Shown piece by piece: positions 54,996 through 64,000 of a DNA stretch of 64,000 bases. Below the pieces are notes generated by a model. It worked only from the letters and a program-made list of their open reading frames with translations. It searched no databases and was not told the origin of the DNA. Positions within the stretch are counted from its first letter, which is position 1. Each line of letters starts with the position of its first letter. A program made the translations under genes and the position numbers. Where the stretch lies: the NCBI GenBank assembly GCA_036924085.1, contig JAVGWX010000004.1:77611090-77675089 (forward strand), read 5' to 3'. The DNA comes from Ariolimax columbianus. Lineage: Eukaryota; Mollusca; Gastropoda; Stylommatophora; Arionidae.

Positions 54996-55204
54996 CCTTT
55001 GACTGTCTTGCAAGAGTTGCAGCTACATACACAGAATAGACAACCAAGAAAGAATAGAAGCGACTAAGACAGAATACAAAAACCACTTGGTGTACGCAAA
55101 TTCATACTACACGAATGGTTAGAGAAACCCGATGTGGCTTTCTGACTACAGCGAGAAACAGTTTCAATCTTGACTGAAATGTATTTCAGCAATTGTAAGA
55201 TTCA

Positions 55205-55565
55205 AACTTGGGATCAAGATGCTGAGCAGCTCATGAGCTGCAGTGGTCAGCGACCCATAGCTGACTGTTAGCGTCAGGGCCAGCGAAACAGAGTTGCCAA
55301 GACCCTTCTACACCTCCACTCGGTGATCCTGGATAACAGGCTGCAACAGAGCAGACTGGCTTAGGAGAAGGGATCGAAGAGGGTATGCTAACCCAGTACT
55401 AAAAAAATGCTTGCTGAAGACGGATGTGTAGGACCGAAAGGTGCAAATATCGCAGTCAAGTTGTAAACTACGACACAACGCATTCCGTTCTCTGGACTAC
55501 ATTCTGCTACTTAAGCCCTTTTAGGGCTTGGTAGCGGGAGATTGAAAACGAACGAAGCCAAGCTA
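55205..55565 (+). mobile_element. dispersed element family T, copy T3 (unexpanded)
   Basis: The order is gctgagcagctcatgagctg, ccagcgaaacagagttgcc, cacctccactcggtgatcct, one array-I segment (ggataacaggctgcaacaga), one array-II segment (gatcgaagagggtatgctaa), the core domain tgctgaagacggatgtgtag, and the tail gaaaacgaacgaagcc. This is the best reference for the ancestral unexpanded structure. Confidence 0.82.
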
Positions 55566-55579
55566 CAAACTGATAAAAA

Positions 55580-56080
55580 CATGTATTTTTAGTTATTGTA
55601 TAATCGGCCTGTCTATATCCTGTGCTAAGACCAAAGTTCAGAACCTCATTTCCAACACAGTACTTCAGGGTATTGAAACTCAAGGTCACACTGCGGAGGG
55701 CACCAACGAATTCATCTATCTCGGCGGCATAATATCAGCCGATGGGCGCTGCGAAGCTGATACGTCAAGGCGGATATGACTAACTGCGTCTGCTATGCAC
55801 CACCTCCGACGTGTGTTGAGTCACGGCAAGATATCCATTGAAACTAAAATCCCATCTACCAGTTCTGCTTGGTCCCAGTCCTGCTTTATGGCTCCGAAAC
55901 ATGGACATTGCTGCAACATGACATGTCAAGACTTGAAGCCTTCCACATGAGCAACCAGAGAAGTATCCTGGGCATCCGATGGCATGACTACATCCGCAAC
56001 ATGGAGGTCTCTGCTAAAACAGGCCTCTACCTAATCTCAGAAACACTTGACCGCCGATGAGTTTCTTTGTTCGCTCATGG
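55580..56080 (+). pseudogene. LINE RT thumb region
   Basis: With frame changes, the plus strand reads SISCAKTKVQNLISN, NEFIYLGGIISADGRCEAD, AMHHLRRVLSHGKISIETK, LVPVLLYGSETWTLLQHDM and SILGIRWHDYIRNMEVSAK. These are collinear RT thumb and connection blocks. At least three frameshifts are needed. It stops where a mariner fragment begins. Confidence 0.82.
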
Positions 56081-56084
56081 TGTA

Positions 56085-56770
56085 CGGCTGGACCAGGAAA
56101 CGCTGGCCAACAAGATACTACACAAGTCTTCACCCCAACCGGCTGACGGCGCAAAAAATCATCAGGAATCATCTTCGATCCGCTATCAAATCAAAACGAC
56201 CTGGACCTACAAGTAAAGGTTTCTTTTTGCAACATGACAATACTCGAACTTATACTATCCGTGCAACAGCTGCAACCATCAAGGACCTCTACTTTCAGTA
56301 TCTACCACACCCGCCGTACTCACCAGACCAAGCCCCAAGTGATCTCCGTGTCTTTGGACGACTAAAAGAGGCATTGGAAGGACATATTTTCAGGTCCGAT
56401 GAAGAGGCCCCGCAGGTGTTGCATGAGTGGTTACACAAGCGACAAGGATTATGTTTATCAACAGGAACTCATGCACTTTATAGACGCTGGGGGAACTTGT
56501 ATCGACCGTCCAACAGGAACTCATGCACTTTATAGACGCTGGGGAAACTTGTATCGACCGTCCAACAGGAACTCGTGCACTTTATAGACGCTGGGGGAAC
56601 TTGTATCGACCGTCCAACAGGCACCAATGCATTTTATAGACGCTGGGGGAACATGTATGGTGACTTGTATGGATACACAATGGTGACTACGTCGAAAAAT
56701 GATACAGTTGTGTTTCAATTTTTCAGATGAAATTTCGAAAAAATATATTTAAGGTTTTCATTTGAAACAC
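56085..56770 (+). pseudogene. mariner transposase C-terminal half (M5)
   Basis: The frame from about 56107 to 56535 carries the second catalytic Asp at 56236 in FFLQHDNTRTY. The third is at 56341 in PHPPYSPDQAPSDL, again with DD34D spacing, followed by RLKEALEGHIFRSDEEAPQV. The normal C-terminal block (HALYRRWGNLY) is tandemly amplified. A mariner-like end, ttcatttgaaacactat, lies at 56758. The N-terminal half is missing, and the fragment belongs to a different lineage from M4. Confidence 0.85.
56463..56655. repeat. 52-bp tandem repeat inside the M5 transposase C-terminus
   Basis: Nearly four units of aggaactcatgcactttata plus gacgctgggggaacttgtat and cgaccgtccaac are present. The first unit is the authentic transposase C-terminus; later units are copies of it, the last being more diverged. 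Confidence 0.92.
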
Positions 56771-56800
56771 TATCGTAGTTTAAATGAGGTATATAAATGA

Positions 56801-57063
56801 GGGGACGGCGTGGCCTAGTGGTTAAGTGGCACGGCTCACAAACCGAAGGTGCTGGGTTCGATCCCCATCACAGCACAGGCCGTTACCCCGGGGAAGCAAA
56901 CCCTTAGAAAATGCAGGAGGAAACAGACCCTTACATAAAATGCATGCTGAAGTCGGATGCACTGGGCCGACAGGCGCAAAATAAAAACCACAGTGCAACG
57001 CACACCGCCTTGTGGATTAGAGAAAATAAAGCGAACGCAAGAAAAAAAAAAAAAAAAAAAAAA
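56801..57063 (+). mobile_element. SINE-A copy 1, tRNA-derived, with poly(A)
   Basis: The 5' part contains an A box (gtggcctagtggttaagtgg) and a B box (ggttcgatccc at 56855-56865), so it can be read as a tRNA-related Pol III promoter. The body has ttaccccggggaagcaaac, then the domain gctgaagtcggatgcactgg, then acagtgcaacgcacacc and a poly(A) run of about 22 bases. It shows high similarity to 60588-60844. The long uninterrupted tail suggests a young insertion. Confidence 0.88.
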
Positions 57064-58187
57064 TTAGGTATTTAGACAAATGTATATCAAAGCTGGATAA
57101 AATTACAAGCGTTCTACAGTAACTATTGGCGATGTGTGGGGGAAGATCCTGCACTGAACTGCATTTTACATGTGTATTTCTTTAGGAAAATCGTAAACGC
57201 CCATTACTATTGCACCAAAGGTATCAGACGCGCCACAAATGTATGGCACTAAGTTGTTAATGTAATGTGTTTCATATTCTAAACTCTTAGCCTATATATA
57301 CATATATATACAGTGACTTTATTATCTGAGTGACGTTGAAAGTTAAGTTCCTTGCACAAAAACATAGTATTACAATTTTATAAATATGTACTAAGTGAGG
57401 TTATTAAACATGCGAGTCTGTATTCTCGTATTTCAAAATCAGAGAAAGAACAAAGTATGCCTTGGAAATTAGCAACAAGTCATTCTCACGCTAGACTATA
57501 GGGCATGAATCTTTCTACAAATATCACCAAGGACCGAGGACTTAAAACAAGTTGATAACTTTGATAAATAATTTATTAAATGAAAAAAATCTATAGAATG
57601 TTTGATTTTCACAGAAAAACAACAATGACATTCATATATCTAAAATTTCATTTGTAAGAGGTGAAGGCTTCACATTCTGCATGCATACAGGTAGTAGAAG
57701 TAAATATTTACAGAAAATTAGAGAAATACACCAAGAAAGCTGAAACATTGTGTATTTAGATAAGACATCGATAAATGCGCACCCTACTAATGGAAAGGAA
57801 TGGCAAACTGTAGATGGAACTATATCGAGAATTAAGCCAAGTAGTAAATGAGTGCGACTGATAATTGTCCATGAAGGTGGCAGACAAAATGGACTGTTAA
57901 AGAATGGTAAACTCGTGTTCGGTAATAAATCTACCAAAAACCAGGACCATCATTTCAGAAATGAATGATCACCAATTTAGAGAATGGATTGAGAAAACTG
58001 TACTTCCGTTATTAAGTAGACTTTTCTGTCGTTTGGTAATGAACAATGCTTCCTACCATAATGCAGTGTCCCTACATCAACAAGTACCACGGTGGAGATA
58101 AAACTTTTGCTAACAAAGAATCGCATTCAATTTATGGAAAAGCACTTCAAATCTGAATTGTAAATAATACACAAAGGACAAACGCTT
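57064..58187. other. unassigned AT-rich sequence
   Basis: No recognisable genes or repeats. Frames at 57632-57937 (minus) and 57904-58101 (plus) carry no known motif. Confidence 0.4.
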
Positions 58188-58712
58188 TTCTCATATAACA
58201 GAAGTACTGTGGACAGGTGTGGAGTCCTTATCGCAGAGACAATATAAACATGCTGGAAAGGATACAAAGAAGAAGAAAGACAAAACTGATAGTGAGACTC
58301 CAGAATTATAGTTATGAGGAAATACTCAGAAAAACCGGCTTACAGGTTCTAGAAAAGAGAAGAATTTGAGGTGACTGAAAACATGTTCATAAGATAATGA
58401 AAAAGGTAGATTAGACTTAACAAGTTTTTGTTTTCAAAATACAGTCGCCTAAAAAAACAAGAGAACACACCACAAATTAATTAAAGAAAGGTCCAGATTA
58501 AATTACCAAGAATATTTTTTTTAGTCAGACAGTGGTGAATATTTGGAATGCATTGCCACGGGAAATAGTGGAGGCAGGGTCAATTAATGCATTGAAAAAT
58601 ATATTAGATGCGCATAGGTATTTTTACATCATACGAATGTAAAATAAACTGGTTGTATTCATACTCTGCATAGTCTTCTAAATAAGTATTAAAAACGTTA
58701 AGTTAGGCAGGT
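58188..58712 (+). pseudogene. CR1-like LINE RT C-terminus (copy C5)
   Basis: The copy is homologous to C2 and C3: gtggacaggtgtggagtcct, aacatgctggaaaggataca, then the RKYFF-like block and ggaatgcattgccacgggaa, ending gcatagtcttctaaataagt and gttaagttagg. Frameshifted throughout. Confidence 0.75.
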
Positions 58713-59144
58713 TGTCATAACTATCAGTAGGCAGAGAGAGCAACGATTGCACTGAGAAAAAGAAAACACGTGTCTGTCAAACTGGACAAGGTAGAAATCG
58801 AGCCTGGTGCGTTGTAAGCTACTGTCTCAACAACAAGGTACGTCTAGCTGTCACATACCTGTTTCTATGAAACAACAACATGTCGACGGACATACATACA
58901 TTAGAAATGGTAGTCTATCTACTCTTTATCTCATTTCCTCACTTGCTTTTTTTCATTCTGGCTACACGCCGTCGTGCAATCTTTTGCCGAGTGCCATCTA
59001 CGTAAGGCGTAGTTTTTTTCCCCTTCAATTCCTGCCTCTGTAGTGTTCCGTTCACACTATAAAATCTAGTAGACAAGGCCGTCTGAACTGACGTGTTACA
59101 GAATAGAACTGACATGACGTGTTACAGACCTGACCTGGCGTATT
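58713..59144. other. unassigned sequence
   Basis: Nothing recognisable between the CR1-like fragment and the satellite. Confidence 0.4.
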
Positions 59145-60440
59145 TTAGAAGTGTCATCACATGTCATAGACCTGACACCTGTTATAGACCTGGCACCTGT
59201 TATAGACCTGTCACATGTTATAGACCTACCACCTGTTATAGACCTAACTGATATTATGGACCTGACACATGTTATAGACCTGGCACCTGTTGAAGATCTG
59301 CCACATGTTATAGACCTGGCACATATTATAGATCTGCCACATGTTATAGACCTGGCACATATTATAGATCTGTCACATGTTGTAGACCTGACTGAAGTTA
59401 TAGATCTTACACCTGTTATAGATATGTCACCTGTTATAGACCTGCCACATGTTATAGACCTGAAACATGTTATAGATTTGCTACCTGTTATAGACCTGCC
59501 ACATGTTATAGATCTGATACCTGTTATATACCTGACTGGTGTTATAGACCTGACACCTGACATATGTTATAGATCTGTCACCTGTTATAGACCTGTCACA
59601 TGTTATAGATCTGCCACCTGTTATAGACCTGCCACATGTTATAGATCTGTCACCTGTTAAAGACCTGCCACATGTTATAGATTTTCTACCTGTTATAGAC
59701 CTGTCACATGCTATAGACCTGTCACATATTATAGACCTGTCACATGTTATAGATCTGCCAACTGTTATAGACCTGACTGGTGTTATAGACCTGACACTTG
59801 ACATATGCTATAGATGTGCCACCTGTTATAGACCTGCCACATGTTATAGATCTGCCACCCGGTATAGACCTGCCCCTGTTATAGGCCTGACTGATGTTAT
59901 AGACCTAATACATGTTATTGACATGACACCTGTTATAGACCTGATGATGCTACAGACCTTACTGACGTTACAGACCTGACTGATGTTATAGACCTGACTG
60001 ATGTTATAGACCTGACACCTCTTATAGATCTGACACCTGTTATAGATCTGACCGGTGTTATAGACCTGACACCTGTTATAGATCTGCCACATGTCATAGA
60101 TCTGCCACCTGTTATAGATCTGACTGATGTTATAGACCTGACTGATGTTATCGACCTGACTGATGTTATAGACCTGACACCTGTTATAGTCCTGACATCT
60201 GTTATAGAACTGACTGGTGTTATAGACCTGACTCCTGTTATGCATCTGCCACATGTTATAGATCCGACTGATGTTATAGACCTGACATATGTTATAGATC
60301 TGACCTATGTTATAGACCTGACTGATGTTATTGACCTGACTGATGTTATAGACCTGACTGATGTTATTGACCTAACTGATATTATTGACCTGACTGATGT
60401 TATAGACCTGATAGCACGTGTTATAGACCGGACATACTCT
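59145..60440. repeat. 18-bp satellite, about 70 units
   Basis: Units of gacctgacacctgttata vary at three or four positions (acatg, actgatg, gatctg). A longer variant, acctgacatatg, recurs at about 59560 and 59800, suggesting a block duplication of about 240 bp. The 18-bp period (six codons) creates long open frames on both strands. Confidence 0.95.
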
Positions 60441-60576
60441 CATAGACCTGACATAACATGTTATAGACTTGACTTGTCGCTTCACAGTCCTGACATCACG
60501 TCACATGATGTGTTATAAAACGGACACGTGTTATAAATCCGACATGGCGTATTTTAGTCATAGCATGAAGTGCTAT

Positions 60577-60856
60577 AGACCTGACATAGGGTACGGCGTG
60601 GGCTAGTGGTTAAGTGAGAAGGCTCACATTCAGAAGGTGCTGGGCTCGATCCCCATCACAGCACCAGCCGTTACCCCGGGGAAGCAAACCCTTAGAAAAT
60701 GCAGGAGGAAGCAGGCCCTAACATAAAATGGATGCTGAAGTCGGATGCACTGGGCCGACAGGCACAAAATAAAAACTACAGTGCAACGCACACCGACTGG
60801 GGAATAGAGAAATAAGGCGAACGCAAAAAAAACAACAGAAAAACAGACCTGACATG
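60577..60856 (+). mobile_element. SINE-A copy 2, inserted in the satellite
   Basis: The SINE runs from about 60588 to 60845, with the A box tgggctagtggttaagtg, B box gggctcgatcccc, the domain gctgaagtcggatgcactgg and an A-rich tail. The word agacctgacat occurs at 60577-60587 and 60846-60856. That fits an 11-bp TSD, although the same word belongs to the satellite. Confidence 0.85.
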
Positions 60857-61025
60857 ACGTGTTATAGAAACGACATAACGAATTATAGACCTGACATGAC
60901 GTTTTATAGACCTGACATGACGTGTTACAGACCTGACATGGGGAATTATAGACCTAACATGACGTATTATAGACCTGACATGGAGATGTAATAGACAAAC
61001 CATCACCTGACACGACGTGTCACAG
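60857..61025. repeat. 21-bp variant of the satellite
   Basis: Units of gacctgacatgacgtgttata continue the array beyond the SINE and decay toward 61025. A short piece of the same variant precedes the SINE at 60525-60587. Confidence 0.88.
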
Positions 61026-61244
61026 ACTTGAAAGAACCAGGTTTCGTCTTCTTGTATTTAGTTTAGGTGACAGTTTCCCTTCCTCGCTGCCTTACTGCCC
61101 ATAACTGAAAGCGAGGCACTCATTTACGGCTGGATACAGTGCAATAGCTCACCCAATACATTTGCTGAAAGCAGCCAACGCTCTGACAACTCAGGTGCTC
61201 ATGAGATTAACTTGGAATTAATAAACAAATATTTACTTCAGCAG

Positions 61245-61615
61245 ACGGGGAGGAAGACTAACGTCTGGTCAGGCACAACATACTTATCAGACATATTAGT
61301 CAGGGTCAGGCAAAATATACTGGGCAAGACCGTCGCCTCGGCTTCCTAGTAGCCTTCCCTGGTAACGGGCTGTTTTCATGGCAGCCTGACTAACGAGGTT
61401 AGGGATCGACGCGATCCCAGTAGTGAGTGAGTGATGCGCAGATGAAGCCTAGCATAGCAAAAACTGCCTGGAGGACCCCGGTCCACCTTCATCAGCACTC
61501 TCTGGATGTGAGAAAACCTACTGCAAGCCGCCACGTAACGTCCTTTACAGGGCACACAAAAGGGTAATCCTACTCATTGTGGGCATTGGAAACAAGAGCA
61601 GCAACAACAACTGTG
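61245..61615 (+). mobile_element. dispersed element family S, copy S5 (unexpanded reference)
   Basis: Each segment is present once or twice, in the order gaggaagactaacgtctgg, tcagacatattagtcagggt, caggcaaaatatactggg, gcagcctgactaacgaggtt, agggatcgacgcgatcccag, ccaccttcatcagcactctc, gagaaaacctactgcaagcc, cctttacagggcacacaaaa. The tail is an AAC/CAG-rich stretch near 61590-61612. It serves as the alignment reference for the amplified copies. Confidence 0.82.
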
Positions 61616-61628
61616 GAAGACAGTACTC

Positions 61629-61715
61629 AAAGTCTAGACTTACAACAACGGACAGTCAGATTCACTACAACAAACAGTCTAGATTCATTACATCAGACAG
61701 TCTAGATTTAATAAA
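61629..61715. repeat. tandem repeat of about 27 bp, three units
   Basis: The words acagtctagatt and acaacaaacagtctagattc recur three times. Confidence 0.75.
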
Positions 61716-62599
61716 GCAGACATATCTTTCATAGACATGAATCTTGTTTTGTGTTGGTTTCTAGCAAGCCTTGAGCAACCATATGTCTGTTAGTTAAATG
61801 AATGTGTTAAAGCCTTATTCAAATGTTTGCACTTGTGGATTCTTGAATAATTTTACTTTATAAGTTGCAGCTGCTGGTCTCAACACACCACTTTCTTTAA
61901 TTGCATTTCACCGCAAGCCTGGAAGGTTCTTTTCCCGTGCTCCCTGGCACGGGCATGGGGGCAGTGAGACAAGACATACCAAACATAAGATAACAATAAT
62001 TACCTTGAATGAAGAATGGAGAAAACAGTACATCCAACAAGCAAACTAGGTTTAGCATACAGTAACAGGCCTCGTGCCTACTGAGTCTCTATCTCGCTCA
62101 CCTGTGCTAGCACGTGATGCGAGCGCCACGGGCGAATCTGGTGGCAGGTGGGCGGGGAGGGGGGGGGGAGACGTGGGTGAGAGGGAACCGGGTGTCTACT
62201 TAAACAAGGGGTTTCCAGCTTGTTCCAAGTTTTGGGGACTACTAGAGCCCCCATGTAAATTCGCTGAGACCCTGCATATTTCCTGGGAGGTGAATTTGAC
62301 AACTTATGCCGAAGAAACAAATACTAACGTCTAGATTTGGTTGGAGGACCCTTCACTCGCCCCACATGACAAGCTGGGGATCCTGCCATGACTCTGTAAG
62401 CATCTCCGCAGGACTTTTCGTGGACCTCCGCCCCCCCCCCCCCCCGCCCCTTCTTCCTTCCCCAGACTGATTCTATACCCATAAAACACTTCACTTCTCT
62501 GTGAACCGCAAGCTGGGGTTGAAGAAACAGCAGGGAACGAACTAACAGCAGCCAGCGACTCATAGATAGATGCTTGCATCTGTGTCAGCGAACTACAGC
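61716..62599. other. unassigned sequence with G and C runs
   Basis: G runs lie near 62157-62169 and a C run near 62431-62446. No gene is recognised; frames around these runs are low-complexity. Confidence 0.4.
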
Positions 62600-62795
62600 T
62601 GACCACTACCATATTCCGCCTCCAAAGCGGCTTCGCCAGAAAAAGGCTACATCAATATATTCTGACTAAATGAACAGGGATTGCAGAGGGAAGGCAAAAC
62701 TGGAACTAAAAAACGCCAGCTGAAATCGGATGTGTCGGGCAGAAAGCAGTAGAGATCGCAACCTCGTTTTAAACTGAGATACAACTTCACATAAT
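62600..62795 (+). mobile_element. dispersed element family T, fragment T4
   Basis: The segment with attgcagagggaaggcaaaa, gccagctgaaatcggatgtg and gagatcgcaacctcgtttta aligns with the distal half of T3. The 5' half and the (GAA)n tail are missing. Confidence 0.6.
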
Positions 62796-63064
62796 CGTTA
62801 ACGCCCAGGCGGATTACCTTGACTTTACTTGACCATATGTTGTCAGTCACTTGACTCTTTGAAGACCTTCACATAATTCAATGTGGATCCCTAGTGGACA
62901 CTGGGTCATAGGCTGGGAACCGTTGTCTTGAAACCACTATAATTAGTAATTTGCAAGGAGCTGTAACTCGAACTACGAACCTCATTAGTGGCTTAAAGAG
63001 GGTGAGTGTGTGTATGTGTGTGAGAGAGAGAGAGAGACACACAGAGAGGGAGAAATAACGATTA

Positions 63065-63185
63065 GATCCATTAGTGGCGAGCGTGCGGCTAGAGTGCCTG
63101 CTGCTCTCGGCATTGATAATCGATTCAATTCCCGGTCTCGACACGTTCCAATTGACCCATATGTAAATTGGTACATAATAAACTG
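63065..63185 (+). repeat. possible tRNA-derived SINE head
   Basis: The sequence gtggcgagcgtgcggctaga has A-box-like spacing and cgattcaattcccgg at 63121-63135 is a B-box match. It lies next to the LINE 3' tail at 63187. Confidence 0.45.
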
Positions 63186-63186
63186 T

Positions 63187-63725
63187 CCATCATCATCCTG
63201 TAGCATGTTCTTTATAGAACGTCGCTCCCATCACAGTCTGTCTGAAAGAAACTCTTTCCATTGCCAAAACTCCAGCCTCCGCCAATCATATGTAGGCGTT
63301 CCTGAATATCTTGGTGCCATCGTCTTCTTGGTCTACCCCTGCCTCTTTTTTCTGGCACCATACCTTCCATCACTTTTCTCTCAACACCATTGTCTCTCTT
63401 GATGTGGCCTAAGTATTCCATTTTCTAGCCAAAATGAAATTGATAGACCAGGTCTCCTCTATGCTCAATTCTTGCCGAATGTCTAGATTTGTCATTTAGA
63501 AGTTTTGGTAATCGTCCATAATTCGCAGCCATAAGCTGCCACGAGAAAAGAAAACATGCTCTCAAGACTTTTACTTTTATCGGTTTGTTGGTGCACTGCC
63601 ATAATTTATTCAGGCTGTTCAGCCTCTGTGTTGCCATGGCTAGTCTTCTTCTGATTTATTTCGAGCTTTCGCCATTGTTGTCAGTTCTGGAGCCCAGATA
63701 CTCCAAGTGCGTGACCTGATTTATA
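63187..63725 (-). pseudogene. LINE endonuclease-RT C-terminus, L-TGA copy R6
   Basis: On the minus strand, from about 63725, frames read THLEYLGSRTDNNGE, RLNSLNKLWQCTNKPIKVK and FSWQLMAANYGRLPKLL. These are followed by LGHIKRDNGVERKVMEGMV, PEKRGRGRPRRRWHQDI and GGGWSFGNGKSF, ending in (ATG)n at 63187-63195. It is collinear with R1 but extends further 5'. Two frame breaks are present. Confidence 0.82.
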
Positions 63726-64000
63726 AAATGTTAGCTCAGCGGTACAGGCAACTGGACCCTAAAAACATTGGAACATTTTATAATGAGGTTCTCTAACACT
63801 TCATCCTGGTGACAGACGCTACTGTGAGACTACATTGACGTTTATTTATAATATTATCTTTCTTTTTGTGGAGCGTGTAGCCTTGTCGACAGTGAGCTGG
63901 CTTGCTTAGACTGAGATTACAGCGAGCCATGGTTCGAAATCACGGACGGACAGAAACCAATCCGGGCGTGGTTCGTTCCTGGTACGTCCGCTTCTCCAGT
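63726..64000. other. unassigned sequence with a possible tRNA-like head
   Basis: At 63885-63955 a B-box-like ggttcgaaatc (63931-63941) follows gtcgacagtgagctggc, which could be the start of a SINE continuing past the window end. The rest is unassigned. Confidence 0.35.

Noticed and set aside
56811..56880. Functional tRNA gene at the head of SINE-A
   Set aside because: A and B boxes are good, but the acceptor stem does not pair and the sequence continues into the SINE body, which recurs at 60590.
59096..60518. VIDLTP-type hexapeptide repeat protein
   Set aside because: This is the 18-bp satellite read in frame; equivalent frames exist on the other strand and both are interrupted by the satellite's own variants.

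Overview
This window reads as gene-poor, repeat-saturated animal DNA. I found no host gene, exon series, tRNA gene or rRNA operon that I would defend. Decayed transposons of animal-type families (non-LTR retrotransposons, mariner, hAT-like MITE, tRNA-derived SINEs), a degenerate CCCTAA-type telomere-like tract and many minisatellites point to a metazoan. From general familiarity with such reverse transcriptase families I would guess a gastropod mollusc, possibly a sacoglossan sea slug. That guess is inference and is not proven by the sequence.

Layout. 0-3 kb: a truncated LINE with a perfect 11-bp target-site duplication (TSD), an internally deleted mariner, and an RTE-like remnant interrupted by a second LINE. 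3.4-5.8 kb: dispersed family S, copy 1, with two private tandem arrays. 6-10 kb: LINE fragments and a SINE. 10.1-10.9 kb: two related minisatellites. 11.3-16 kb: family T, copy 1, with two arrays, interrupted by a 3.5-kb LINE carrying endonuclease, reverse transcriptase (RT) and RNase H remnants. 17-22 kb: LINE and mariner remnants. 22.1-22.9 kb: a 756-bp fold-back element. 23.3-24.3 kb: three broken pieces of the 3' end of 28S rRNA, one flanked by an imperfect TSD. 24.5-26 kb: SINE and RT remnants. 27.1-28 kb: a 30-bp satellite with 420-bp higher-order structure. 31.9-34 kb: a second LINE copy inside a fold-back copy. 34.5-37.6 kb: two S copies, a hAT-like MITE and minisatellites. 37.9 kb: telomere-like tract. 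38.4-40 kb: 50-bp satellite. 41-42.4 kb: near-complete but dead mariner. 43.8-44.5 kb: S remnant ending in a (CCAA)n tract beside a fold-back arm. 46.8-48.2 kb: 26/33-bp satellite. 48-58.7 kb: SINE, LINE, T, S and mariner remnants. 59.1-61 kb: 18-bp satellite with an inserted SINE. 61.2-64 kb: an unexpanded S copy, a T fragment and a LINE 3' end.

Main signal. Two families of short elements, here called S (six copies) and T (four copies), each exist in an unexpanded form in this window. In other copies a different internal segment has been amplified into a long tandem array. In S, at least three different segments have been amplified in different copies, including the terminal microsatellite. 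The elements therefore behave as satellite nurseries, resembling the general architecture of molluscan pearl-like and Helentron-associated (HINE) elements. A short domain around gaagtcggatg is also shared by T and by two SINE families that otherwise differ.

The elements interact through insertion, nesting and tail sharing. No pathway or operon is present. Coordinates of decayed elements are by eye and may be off by tens of bases, except where a TSD or terminal repeat fixes them.
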